Position numbers and translations under genes: made by a program
Notes under the pieces: generated by a model
The model's database searches: none
Told to the model about the DNA's origin: nothing
The model's input: the letters and a program-made list of their open reading frames with translations, nothing else
NCBI GenBank assembly: GCA_014904845.1
Contig: MU119353.1
Coordinates: 1-64,000 of the forward strand
Origin: Acephala macrosclerotiorum
Taxonomy: Eukaryota; Ascomycota; Leotiomycetes; Helotiales; Mollisiaceae
Length of the DNA: 64,000 bases
Reading direction: 5' to 3'
Part shown: positions 1-11,147 of the stretch, piece after piece
Layout: the number at the start of each line of letters is the position of its first letter
Numbering within the stretch: the stretch's first letter is position 1

Positions 1-845
1 ATTTTAAAGATCTAGCTAGGTGCGGGGACATTATATCCATTGCAGTGCTTACTCAGCATTAAAACCACTCGAAAGTCTAACAATATTAAAGGGGTCTAGC
101 GAAGTGGGTTGTGTGGTTGGAGCGTGTGGCGGTGCTGACACCAATATCTTCCTCATCTCTTCAAAGTGCCCCCGTTCACCATTACTCTATTCCTTTACAC
201 TTTTACTCGCCCTAAATCACCCCAGCGCACCTTATAGAAACTCTACTCACCTTTCCAAATAGAAACACATTTTCTTCCCATTAGCATCAACGTGGAACAA
301 GTATGTGCTGTTTCGCGTTGTTGTGTTGGGGATGTGGCTAGTACTGCTACGGGACCGCGGAGACGAGTGCTGCTACTAGGACGGCTACAAAGGCTGGAAA
401 CTCGAAATCAGCAGCGACCGGAGTTGCTGCTTCTTCGATGGTTCTTCTGCGGCTGCGCCAAGAAATGTGGGTGTGGTGAGCACAGCGGAGCCAGGGGTCG
501 GCTGACTAAGCTATGCTACTGACTAATGTACATCATGCGTCTGAGGCGTGAGCAGGAAGAGGTATCTGCGCAACTATACTCCGAAAAATATACTTCTCAG
601 CGAGTTTATTGTGGTGTAATTTTTCAGGTGTAGAAAACTGCCGTCAAAACTAATCTTTAACCTCAAGAAATTGATATGCCTCTGCCTTTGTCGCATTCTT
701 CGTGATTGCTTCGTCCAATGCGATCTCAGGCTTCTTCCCGAAATTGAAAGACTTTTGGTTGTAGATCAATGTCAATATCGGAAACTTCTGTTGCATATCT
801 TCAAATGCTGCGTCAGCTCGTCGGAGGCCCCGTCCATTTCCCCCT

Positions 846-1525
846 GTCTAGGCTGCGCACGGAGGCCCCATGGCGCGGTTTTTGGAATTCTCCCCCGCCC
901 ACGGTTCCCCCATAGTGGTCTCTGGGGCCGCTAACTGCCCTGCCGCTTTCTTGGCACTGGAGGTAAGCATTTGGTTTGGCGTCAAACTTTAAATGCCAAA
1001 TCAGATCATTGATTGGGTGAGAGTCGTCATCAAGCAAATACTTCCAGAAAGGAAATGTAATATAAGTAAGTCGGATGACTATAGGAGAAGTTGTTGGGTA
1101 GGCTGCTCCAAAAAAAACCTGGGGGACGGGGGCCCCGTTTCAGACTCGCCCCATGGGGCATATAGAGTCCATAGGCTGCGCGTTTTTCTCCCCATGGGGG
1201 CTCCACGACTTGTTTAAATCCGTGCATCAATTGAAAATCCGCGAGTGATTTTACTAAAAAGCTCGGTTTTCCGATTATTTAAACTCGGGCCTTTTCGCAC
1301 TTTTTTACCGAAGCTTATACTACCGAAGCTTATACTACCGAAGCTTATACTACCGAAGCTTATACTACCGAAGCTTATACTACCGAAGCTTATACTACCG
1401 AAGCTTATACTACCGAAGCTTATACTACCGAAGCTTGTACAGTACTAGTCAGGCTTCCTCCCGCCGCACGTCCTCGTGGGTCCCCATTGGGGGAAAACCG
1501 CGCAGCCTAGTCCTAGGGAAACGGA
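846..1525. repeat. Dispersed GC-rich motif, three copies
   Basis: Three related blocks share TAGGCTGCGC followed within 20 bases by a CCCCATGG-like stretch: + strand near 850-885, + strand near 1170-1205, and - strand near 1515-1475. They are not tandem and differ in detail, so they look like fragments of one older repeated element. Confidence 0.55.
1306..1440. repeat. 15-bp minisatellite, nine copies
   Basis: Nine head-to-tail copies of TACCGAAGCTTATAC. The first eight are identical and the last has one A-to-G change (TTGTAC in place of TTATAC). Each unit contains the palindrome AAGCTT. The array is open in one frame (repeating L-P-K-L-I), but nothing suggests it is translated. Confidence 0.97.
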
Positions 1526-2436
1526 ATACTAGTACTCCAGCGGGGAACGGGACAAACACCAGGTTTGTTCCAAACTGTGGCTTGATTGCAGCCAATCAAA
1601 AGGGTCAAGGAAATCCTGCGCTAGTGTGCCGTTTCTTCAAAGCGTCCAGAAAAATAATTTCCCTCTCCCTTTTCTCACTCTCACTTTTTTCTTTTTTGAC
1701 CATCACCTTTTTATCAGCTGAAAGAATCATATCGAGATACAAAAACACCATTTACGCAGCCAAGTCCTATTACTTTACTTAACAAATATGTAAATAAAGG
1801 AGACAAGAAATTCAAGCAGAAATTAAAGAATTAAAATCCATTGCCTTTATCGAGACGTCAATTTAAAAGTTCTGCAAAGAAGAGAGAAAACGCCTGTCGA
1901 AAACGGTGGCGTTCAGAGACCAATTAGGCCCAAGTACCTAGTTTCAAACTATTGGGTTCAATCTCCGGGGATCGAAATATCAAGTGATATTTCCCACCGG
2001 TGCGCCTCAGAACTGCTTTTTCAACCGGCCACTACTGTACATGCGATCCCCTTTTCACATGATGTTTCACAACGGAGAGACCAATAAAAATCGTTGAAAT
2101 TCGGGGGTCGCCCCGAACCGGGCGCCACCTTAAGCCTTCTCTGAAGGCTTTGACTTCAATCACAGACTAAGGCTTGCCCTCGTACAACTCGTAAACGAGA
2201 AGGCTGACAGGTCTTCTACCACTTAAAACGGTTCATCAACACACGCATATGGACGCTAGCAATCATTGTGGTGTGAAGTCGACTCTTTGTAAGAGAAAAC
2301 TGTGAGACCTCTGGGGACGCCTTTGCTTTCGTGTCCGCTCTCTATGGATAAATATCGCACATCCCACTATATTTCATCTCGTCATCGATGATCCTCTTCA
2401 GCGTCAAACCTGTTTGGCACAACTCGCTACTCCATC

Positions 2437-3297
2437 ATGTCGACTCTCTATGCAGCCAGCACGTCCACCCCAGCCGTGGCGTACTTCATTACTGCCTGTA
2501 TCGCAATTGCTCTGTACAATCCTATGGAAGCCCTTATTCTCATCTTCGCCACCTTTAAGAAATACCGCGGATGCTACTTCTGGAGCCTCCTGACCGCCCG
2601 TATAGGCCTGATCATTTCAGTTGTCGGCTACACCACCTACTTCTACGATATTACCCCGAATGAATACGCCCAAACCACCGTGACTGTGACTGGCTGGGCT
2701 ATCTTTATAGTTGCTCAATCGCTCGTCTTGTGGTCACGGCTCCATCTCGTCATCCAAAGTCGGGGGATTCTGCGCGCCGTTTTGGTGATGATCATTGTTG
2801 ATGCCGTTGTCCTCCTTATCCCTACAATTGTGATGGCTTACGGCAACGATACCAAGGTCATTTCCCCAGAATTTCTGCACGGCTACCAGGTTATGGAGGA
2901 CATACAATTGCTTACGTTCACTGTGCAAGAATGCATCATATCAGGACTCTATATCTGGGGGACCATCAGCCTGTTGAAGTTCACGCCCGAAAAACGGAAA
3001 CGGCATCTCATATTCCAACTCTTCGCCATCAATGTAATCCTCGTCGTAATGGATTGCGGTGTCTTGGGTGTCCAATATACCGACCACAGAATCATCCAAG
3101 TTGGCTTCAAGTCGATGGTATACAGCTTCAAGATAAAGCTTGAACTTGCTGTTTTGGGCAGGCTGGTGAGCTTTGTCAAGGGACCCAGTGATTACGGAAA
3201 CCAGTCTTTAGAGGGAGTAATCTCGACTTCCAACTCGACCCCCGACTCACGACCCGAGCTCAGACTATCAGCGATTCGCGATATCGCTCATGGATAA
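2437..3297 (+). CDS. Seven-helix membrane protein, DUF7703-like
   Basis: Intronless ORF of 286 residues starting at ATG in the context CATCATGTCG. It has about seven hydrophobic segments. The first crosses residues 12-30, followed by the signature TFKKYRGCYFWSLL (about residues 39-52), then helices near 53-72, 87-105, 109-132, 155-178, 186-208 and 225-245. The tail of about 40 residues is polar and Ser-rich and probably cytosolic. The sequence N-P-x-E-x-L-x-x-I-F-x-T-F-K followed by Y-F-W-S-L-L is what I recall for fungal DUF7703 proteins; no biochemical role is known to me. It stands alone, with an AT-rich island directly downstream. Confidence 0.8.
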   Translation: MSTLYAASTSTPAVAYFITACIAIALYNPMEALILIFATFKKYRGCYFWSLLTARIGLIISVVGYTTYFYDITPNEYAQTTVTVTGWAIFIVAQSLVLWSRLHLVIQSRGILRAVLVMIIVDAVVLLIPTIVMAYGNDTKVISPEFLHGYQVMEDIQLLTFTVQECIISGLYIWGTISLLKFTPEKRKRHLIFQLFAINVILVVMDCGVLGVQYTDHRIIQVGFKSMVYSFKIKLELAVLGRLVSFVKGPSDYGNQSLEGVISTSNSTPDSRPELRLSAIRDIAHG

Positions 3298-3419
3298 CTT
3301 GTCCCTAGACTTGGTTAGTCTCGTAGTTAGTATAGCTTGCACCTGAAGCACGAGCGGAGGACCAGAAAGGGTAGAAGGAGAGTTGTTATTGATTTTGGTT
3401 AATTGTGAATGTGTTATTA

Positions 3420-3800
3420 CGAGATACTTGTATAATACAAATTTATACAATTTATACAAATTGTGTTTATTATTATAATAGTGCTGAGTTGGTATAGTAG
3501 TCGAGTTACGTGCATAATATAATACTGAGTTAATATCGTAATCGTTTTATAATTATAATCAAATTACGTAAATAAAATTATTTTAATAAAAATTTTTATA
3601 ATGTAAATAATATATATTTTTATATTAATATTATATTATATTAATATTTTTAAATAAATAAAAATCGATTATAAAAATTTTATTTATTAAGTTTAATTTC
3701 GGACTTTGTATATAAAACCGATATTTTACTTTTATAATTGTTTATTTTTGGTTATTTTTATTTCCATTTTTATAAATATTAAATATTTCAATTTAATAGA
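3420..3800. other. AT-rich island
   Basis: About 380 bases are almost entirely A and T, with many TAATAT-like steps and no ORF. Composition breaks sharply from the flanking genes. Such islands in filamentous ascomycetes are usually old repeats degraded by repeat-induced point mutation; I cannot identify the original element. 3801-4267 holds no gene and leads into copy A. Confidence 0.7.
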
Positions 3801-4267
3801 AAAAACCGATACCGATAAAGTCGTCAGCTTATATTGGTATCTGGTTTAGTACTTACTAAAGCCGGAATATTTCAATAGAGCTAGGGACTTACGCGTTACT
3901 CGAATAATCTTTCAAAGTGTGTCTTTCTAGGTTGCCATATTGAAATATATTCAATGGCGGTTGTTCGAATTGAGTCGAAATATTGGGCTTGTAACCAATA
4001 AGCTAAACGTCATATAATCTAAAAAACCACTTTCAAATATCCTCACTACGAGAAGCGAAGGTATACGTGTGCATATTGCGTCACGTCTTAAATTCACCTT
4101 CCCAACTCTCGCCAAATAAATATCTCAACGTCAGCCCAATCTCGTCTTCAACTTTCCACAAAACAACCACCGCAAGATCACAACGAACCCGCATTCAACG
4201 ACCTTTTCGAGGCTCGATAAGAATAAGAAACAGCAAGGAAACCCCAACAGCCCCCCAATATCTCACA

Positions 4268-6007
4268 ATGGAGAAACCTTCATCTCAACACTCTTCAAAC
4301 CATGCCCAACTCTCAACCTCTCACGAAATCGAGCCTGTTGACGAACCTGCTGCGACATATCCCACTGCCGCAAAGAGGCTTCAAGCAGTGGGAGCAGCTC
4401 TCGAAGAAGAAATGGGCTCTCTCAACCTCGCATACACCCTCTCGAATACCACGAAAGGTCTCGAAAAGCAAATCCATATATTAGAAGCTGATCTCATCAA
4501 CGCAAGCAAGGAAAAGGACGAGGCTGTAAGCGAAGCTGACGAACTCCGAACAAGACAAACGCATCACGAAGAAGAGTTGGCGAAGGAAAAGGCGAATCGC
4601 TTGGAGCATGTGCGCAAGGTTAAGGAGAGCTTAGTTGTTGATCACGCGAAGGACATTGCCGAATTGAAGGCGAAACACGAGAAGGAGAGAGCGACTTTCC
4701 AAAAGAGTGTCGACGAACCCCGTTAGCTGCGACAGGCCAAAGAGAAGTTTACGATCGAAAATAAAGGCCTGCAGAAGAAGATCGCGGCTGTCCAAGCGTC
4801 AAACAAGACCTTGAGCGAGGAGATTCAAGCAACAAAGAAGGTATTCAGTGAAGAGGTCGAGGGTCTGAAAAAGTCCCAGGACGAGGCGGAGAAGAGGTGT
4901 GAATATTTGGAAGAAAAATTATCTCATGCGAGCAATCTTGGCCTCAGGATGATTGATGACTTCAAGAAGCAATATACGGCCCTGCACAACAATTGTCTCG
5001 TTTTGATGGAGAACCATAAAGAATCTGGGTACTACACCGATGTTATCAGCCTGTATGAGGAGGAGATGGCTAGGCTGCTAAAGAAAGTAGATCAGCTAGA
5101 GAAAGACCGCGACCTCAAAGCCCCGTTGGTCGAAATTGGAGTGAAGATTAGGCAACGATATATGGTACGAGAAGGAACTACTGGCCGTAGGAGCGAACAG
5201 GACCAACTGGTAATCGAGGGCGGCAACGATGCTGCTCATAAAAAGAACGAAGCTGCCGACAGAGCAGTCTTCGATTTGGGTCGCTGGTCTGAGGAAAAGT
5301 ATGACAAGCTGTTCAAGAAGGTCTACGTGTCTGATCTCACTGCATACGCCGAAGCAGTTAGAAAATACGAACGAGTACTTGAATACTGGAGTTGGTTGGA
5401 CAACAGTCATCCTACGAAGTGTACAGTTACTCATTACTCACGAGCGGCGTTGTTGATCGAGGTTATGCTTCTTGTTATTGGACCGAAGGAAAAGCGTCAT
5501 TTGCATGAGGATGACGAACTTGATGGGGTATTTGATGTATTTTTCGACCGCCTCGAGGACATTCTATGCGAGATTGGAGAAATCAACAAGCTTGGCGAAC
5601 TTGAGGTGGACGACTTCTACAGACCCGCCTGTGCTATGGAGGTGGATTTTCAGTGGGCTTACGTCCACGACAAGAAGAATCCTAACGGTTTCAGCTTCAT
5701 GACCGTCACCTTCCCAGAAATTACTCGACCATGTCCCAGTGATCGCTATGGCAGATACCCTCAGACGGCATGGAGTGTTACATACCTGGACCCTGCGGAA
5801 AATTGCATTCCAGTCAAGAAGCAGCCCCCTGTAATTAGGGACAAAACTTATGCTACCGTGGCTGCCTCGAAGAATAACGATGGTATGGGATGGGAGGGAG
5901 AGAATAACTTTCCGGCATTTGGAGAGGAGTATTACGGAGGGGTCGAGGATGATAATGAGGCTGTCGGTGAAGAGCTTTCTGGACAATGGGAGGTTCCTGG
6001 AAACTAG
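4268..6007 (+). pseudogene. Coiled-coil family copy A, one in-frame TAG
   Basis: One continuous reading frame of 580 codons from ATG 4268 (context CACAATGG) to TAG 6005, interrupted only by TAG at 4724-4726 (codon 153). The 28 codons between that stop and the next stretch are open and read as the same charged coiled coil. Residues about 60-285 are heptad-like (Lys/Glu-rich). The family module follows: PLVEIGVKIRQRYMVREG, then IEGGNDAAH and EAADRAV, then a helical part and an aromatic tail of about 170 residues including VDFQWAYVHDKKNPNGF. The stop could come from CAG by one C-to-T change. Other readings are true readthrough, an unrecognised intron ending at CGTTAG, or a shorter protein from an internal Met. 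I call it a pseudogene only because of the single stop; the rest is well preserved. Function unknown. Confidence 0.75.
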
Positions 6008-6036
6008 GAGAGTTCTGGACAATGGGAGGTCCTAAG
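5977..6036 (+). repeat. Partial tandem duplication over the stop of copy A
   Basis: The block TTCTGGACAATGGGAGGT occurs at about 5977 and again at about 6014, so the last codons and the stop region of copy A are duplicated just after the stop. It may be a recent slippage event. A run of ten G follows at 6048-6057. Confidence 0.8.
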
Positions 6037-7445
6037 ATGCTTTGACTGGGGGGGGGGCGAGACCGCAAAGAAACTATGCATTAGCTACAGAGCATTGGAA
6101 TCGAAGTAATGTCTAGATAAGCAATGTCAACTGCGACAGAATGAACACCTCCGCACTTTTAAACATTGGACTTTTTCATCAAACTAGCAGGTATAAATAA
6201 ACAAGTGAGGATCAAGTAGCTACTAATAACACCGCCTTCCGCAAACCTATTATTCTTTTGGCGTTCCCAATCCGTAACCGCTCACATCAAAGCCATTGGT
6301 CACTATCAAGAACCATTCCAATTTTAACTCTTTCCTATCATCATCAAATCAGTTCCAATATTGAACAAGTAGCTCTCTAGTTTGAGCCTGTACCTGGGTG
6401 TATGCGGCCCATAATGGCAGCTTGAAAGACCAATAAGCCAACGCGCTTCCACTGCGTCACCCACATTAACATCTACTTCTACTAGACTCTATCACAACAA
6501 TTCCCGATCATGTGATGCACTTGCCAAATTGCGGAGAATTTGGGGAGAAATACCCCATCACGCGGTAGCACTTGATAATGACTTGCAATATTCTTGATGT
6601 TCTAGGCGTAATGAATGAACAAAAGACTGAAGGAGACTGCAGCTAGGTGTATGAGACCATGTCATGCGCTATGTTAACCAGAATGTTCAACACCTTGACA
6701 GATCTTTCGTTTTTGCAGACCCTACCTCATGACCGGTGAATTTGAGATGCGATTCATGAGAAATCAGAAGACCGCGCTGTTCATACTAAATCTTGCGCCT
6801 AGCTCACTTGTAAGATCCGTTTTGTGGAAGAGCAATTAAAGATCACTGCATGCAACAACATGAGCAACATACTTTTCATGCTATTAGTGATATTGGTGAT
6901 ACGGGCCACGAGCATAGGCCAAGTGTTAGAATAACCAACAGTGTTTGGCTATCTAGGAAAGCAGTTAGCTGACTCGGTTTGCCAGAGGGCAAACTCACCT
7001 TGCCAGTGTGTATAGAGTTGTGAATTCCAGGTTGCGCCAGTAGATTGAAGACTTTCAAAATTGTCCTGGAGTTGGAAAGTGGGAAGATATATAGCAATGT
7101 TGCGCTCGAAGAAGTTCTACATACGCAATAGTCTCCACCTATCATATGACATAGCTTCCTTGAGCAGATTCATCTAATATTGAACTATTCAACCTCATTA
7201 GGCTAGTCCCATGAAGATCGGAGACAAGCCAAGACAGTGCAAGGTCGCAACTCCACTTGCCAACCTTCTTCAAGCCACCAAGCGTATTTTTGGAATGAGC
7301 AATTAGCAATTGCAACGCAAAAGTGTGAATAACACAGCTACAGTACCCATCTACACACTTACTGTGCGCATTTACCAGCTTTGGATCATTTTTATCACAG
7401 CGAGTGCAATGTGAAAAGAATCCCACGCAAAAGTACGAAGTCATC
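6037..7445. other. Intergenic stretch, no gene seen
   Basis: No frame here has family resemblance or sustained coding character. The two longer antisense frames (6876-7145 and 7142-7540) lack convincing starts and overlap the start of copy B, so I treat them as chance frames. The stretch probably contains the copy A 3' end and the copy B promoter. Confidence 0.5.
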
Positions 7446-8680
7446 ATGCCATTACAACAAGAGGGACATTTACCTACTACTCCAGCACTGGGCGGTCTAA
7501 AGGGCCCCAAGGACAACGGCAAGTCCGAAGACAACGACATAATCTATCCATTTAGATGGGAGTACGCTTCTGATGATCAGAAATTCGTTTATAACAAAGC
7601 GATCAACCAGTTCCCCCATGACAAAAATCCAACGGATGATCAGTATTGGGTAATCATTGGACTGCTGTCCTTAATCCAGAAGAATGGAAGGCAACCACAC
7701 GAAAAGAAACAACCATCTAACACTCGCCTACAAGACACCGAAACCCAGCTTGAAGCCGCCCGGAAAGAGCTGTTCGAGCTCAAAGGTCAAGCCAGCAAGG
7801 CAGAGTTGGTAGATCGCAACTTCAAGGAGAAAGAGGAGGGGAACAAAACGCTTAAACAAGAAAACCTGGAGTTGAAGAAGAAGATCAAGTTGCTGGAGCA
7901 GACAGAATTGGCGGGGAAAACAAGACGTTGGAGACAAGAGCAAGCGAGCTCGAGACGAAGGCAGACAACTTCGAAAAGGCGAAGAACGGGCTCATCCTCG
8001 AAAATAGAAAACTCAAGAAGAAGATTCGAGAGTTCGAAGCTGAGCAAAAAATTCTGTCGAAGACTAACAGGGATCTACAAGCCGGCAACATCTCGCTCGA
8101 CCAACAACTCATGGCCGCCCTAGCCTCAATGGATAGCTTCAAGGCCCTGCATGATACCAAGTTTCAGGAAGCCATAGTTCTGGAGAAGCAAGGGGAGGAA
8201 ACAACGCTCGTAGCCGACCTGAGAACAGAGATAACCCGCCTCCAGGCAGACCATGAACTCGACAATCCCCTCATCGACAGTGGCATTTCTATATTCAAAC
8301 GCTATGCAGTCCTAGCTAAGAGTGTTATTACGAGAAAATCACTGGACCCTTCCGAGCGGGAAGTCAACAAAGATGGAAACCGGAAGGCTCACTGAGCCGA
8401 TGGGAAGGCACTGGCCGTGCTATGCGATGTCCAATACACATCAGAATCCATGAACGATGAAGAGTTCGAAAGTCTCTTGGGTGTAACAGTACGAGAATAC
8501 AGAGAACAGTCGTTTAGAGGCCAGCAATTACTGGATTTAAAGGCGATACTGAAAGGGTCTTCCTCTGTCCGGGGTTCATCGACAGCTATGAGAGATAGCG
8601 CTGCGGAAATAATTCTTCAATTGGAAGCTATGGGACCAGAGCTGGACAGCAGCGGGGAGGCGGAAGCTATGTTTTGGTAG
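7446..8680 (+). pseudogene. Coiled-coil family copy B, frameshift plus TGA
   Basis: Starts at ATG 7446 (MPLQQEGHLPTTPALGG). About 65 residues that are not coiled coil (with PFRWEYASDDQKFVYNKAI) are followed by a Lys/Glu-rich coiled coil. Near 7905-7920 the coding frame moves by one base, in or near a run of four G; the coil continues in the new frame (NKTLETRASELETKADN). The module reads PLIDSGISIFKRYAV, then DGNRKAH, where the next codon is TGA (8393-8395) instead of the Arg seen in copy F at the same place (AAHRA). The frame then continues ADGKALAVL and about 80 more residues to TAG 8680. Both lesions sit in otherwise well preserved sequence, so the inactivation looks recent. Function unknown. 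Confidence 0.75.
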
Positions 8681-8992
8681 GTAGAAGATTTAGTAGATCA
8701 AATAGGGACAGCCGATCGCGAGGCGGCTCGAAAGTCAGCCTGGGGACATGGGCCTCGGCGAGATAAATGACACTGGAAATAGCCGAAATGGGCTGTGGTG
8801 AAAATGAAGGTGTTTGGGCTAAATATCGTCACGAATTGGAAATGGACTGTTGTTGGATAAGGGAATAAAAAAAAGGGAATACTATAACAATTTCCACGTA
8901 TTATAACAAGTAACCTCACGTAGGAATATTCTCATGGCATTTTCCATTTCCGTCTTTAGACCTGAAAATCGCTGCTTTAGCTTGAGTTGTAT
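8681..8992. other. Intergenic stretch, no gene seen
   Basis: About 310 bases lie between the end of copy B and the truncated C-terminus of the decayed membrane protein. No coding signal seen. Confidence 0.4.
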
Positions 8993-10210
8993 TTAGTGGA
9001 AACGCAAATGATCTGACGCTGTGTTGTTGAGCGTGGCCACTGAATAATTTGTTGCGGCACGCCATACCCAGCCATCTGGACTTAATGTTGGGAACTGGAT
9101 ATCAGTATTGCCATTCGATATGTTCTGCGGGGCAGAGCATCGCACTTGTACCAAAGGGCTGAGCACCGTCATCTGTGCTACTCGGTCGTCAATTTTGTCG
9201 GGGTTCAGCTTTTCTTGAAAGAGTAAGGCCTTCCACCAATCCGTTGTTATTTGTTGCGCCATAATTGTCGTAATGGCATGAGGCTGAACAAAAGAGGTGT
9301 AATCTTGGACTTGGTTATCTAGCCGTGGATCGCCCAAAGCATAAATAGGAGGCACCTGTGAGAGAGGGCTGTCTATTGCCCAGTAGAATAATGACTCCGA
9401 GAGTGGCTTGGCATAGTGCCGGGCAAAACCCGCGTTCAAGTAGTTTGAAGAGTCGATTTGACTATAATGTTCCCCAAGTGAGCGAAATCCTCTACTCGGG
9501 TATATCCCGTATTTTGTCGCATTTTGCCCGAAGTAGTATGGTTGGCTCGGGAAGTCATTCGAAGATAAGGAGATAGGCCAGAAGTCGCTCGAGCTGCCAT
9601 TCATATAGAACGAAGTTCCCCCGGCCTGCTAGTATTGTGTCTTAGGGACGAGTAATGTTGCGCTGGACGGGCCGCAAGTGCAGCCGTGCCGCCTGCGAGG
9701 CCAGACTTGCCAGAAAGCCCCATTTCCTCTACCTGTTTTTCGCTTTATATTTGAGACTACCCAAGAACTCTTTGGGTGAGAAGTATCTGACGTCGCTAAA
9801 GAGCAGACCGGAGCCGATAAGACCAAGAGGCAACCCATTCCCGAAAAGTAGCTCTTGCCTCGCGAGACAGAATATGATTGTTGCAAGACTAGCCACGATT
9901 AACCATTCTCGAGCTTTAGCAGCAATCTGGAGAAGTAATAAATTGAAGTCTCGGAATGTATTAAGCTCGCGAAGTCCGTGCCCATATAGTATCTTTTGAC
10001 GTTCAGAGTAATTATCACTAAGGAAAAGGCCATAGGAACCAAATGGACAGTACAGCGGCGCAGAGCGACCCAGAAAGATGTTTCTATAACCTTCTTCTTC
10101 GACTCAAGTTTGTGCGGAGGATGGAGGCCATACTTTTGGGAGATTCGGACAAAGGGAGCTGGCTTTGCGAACAGGTTCGGACTTCGAAGCATTCCGATCC
10201 GGTTCGGCAT
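8993..10210 (-). pseudogene. Decayed large fungal membrane protein
   Basis: Read on the - strand from ATG 10210, the first frame gives VHLVPMAFSLVIITLNVK, a membrane helix. It then shifts frame near 9975 to LLLQIAAKAREWLIVASLAT and the segment GNGLPLGLIGSGLLFSDV, hits TAG near 9764, shifts again to GPSSATLLVPKTQY, hits TAG at 9631-9629 and continues QAGGTSFYMNGSSSDFW to 8993. I recognise the order from a common fungal membrane-protein family: a helix pair, then A-K-x-x-E, then P-x-G-L, then GPASALLLVP, then W-PAGGTTFYLNGS. The stop at 9631 sits where that family has Trp, so TGG changed to TAG. There are at least two frameshifts and two stops, and the C-terminus is cut short. Antisense frames at 10235-10594 may be more of the same or a second relic. 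Confidence 0.65.
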
Positions 10211-11147
10211 AAGGCAATGGAATTGAAGAATCGATTAATGGACTACAGTTGAAACAATAATATGACATATAACACTGAAAGATGAACATAGAAGATCCAT
10301 CACCAAGAGGCATGGGCTGAATCTGTCAAAGTAGAGGAAGAAATAGTCCCTCCTACGATGTCCGAAGTACATAAAAGGCCAGCCACCTGCTAACATTGAA
10401 ATCGCCAAAACATTGCGGGATTCAGGAACAACCCCACGACCCGCGGATACGTCGATGTAATCCCAAAACAAAGTAATTAGGCATTTGAAAACCAACATTC
10501 GACGATCTATACAGAACAATGCAGTAGGCGTCCGCAAAATGAACACAGAACAGGCCCAGGTCCTAGTAAAAAGCGAGTAGCCGATGAGTGCCACAATTTT
10601 TGATAAAACGATTTGGCATCAAAAACATGCACTCGTCCAGAATAGGAATGTAATAATCGAATCCGCCCCGTGCTTCTGATGTCGTCTGTTGGGCAAGGAC
10701 TCGGACGATGCGAACCGAAGAAGATCACTAGATCCAACGCTGTAGTCAAAACGAATTCAGAGATCAGGAGAGGTTAAGACTTCGCCAGGGACTTCAATTG
10801 CTAGTTAACCAAGGTGCATTGGTTGCGCCACTTGAAGAAGCTGAGACGATGAGCAGGATGTGAATGAAGATGTTGGTGTGCAGCCACGAGGGGTCGCACA
10901 GCGGGCCGAGTTTCTAGTGGCTCCTTCCCCTGGCGATAAACCGGAACGTGCCCCCCGGCGGCTGCTGAATTGTGGGGTTGGCCCTCGCGACAACGCCTAC
11001 CTAGATCCAACTTTTCCGGACCCCAACTCCCACGCGCTACATTAGTACCACCCATTCCGCTGGAGAATGGGCAATTCTGACCCTCGATGAAATGACTACA
11101 AGCGCCCGCTGAAAGCTTCTTGTCTTTTATATTTCCTCGTCCTGGCC
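10211..11147. other. Relic-bearing intergenic stretch
   Basis: On the - strand, 10594-10235 reads as a hydrophobic frame with FKCLITLFWDYIDVSAGRG. I associate this with the N-terminal part of the same broad fungal membrane-protein group, but there is no start codon I trust. The remainder up to 11147 should contain the promoter of the PGAP4-like gene. Confidence 0.35.

Larger units (their letters stand above)
1..2436. other. Gene-poor left end
   Basis: I see no ORF here with a convincing protein family. A short Ala/Thr-rich stretch around 340-470 on the + strand, preceded by a possible intron at about 301-339, could be the tail of a decayed gene, but it lacks a start and a clear end. The stretch holds a 15-bp minisatellite (1306-1440) and a repeated GC-rich motif, listed separately. 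The last few hundred bases are presumably the promoter of the gene that starts at 2437. Confidence 0.5.

Noticed and set aside
4600..4726. An intron that would remove the TAG of copy A
   Set aside because: The only phase-compatible donors (GTTAAG, GTTGTT, GTGCGC) are weak, there is no CTAAC-like branch site, and the removed sequence is coiled coil. Kept only as a minor alternative.
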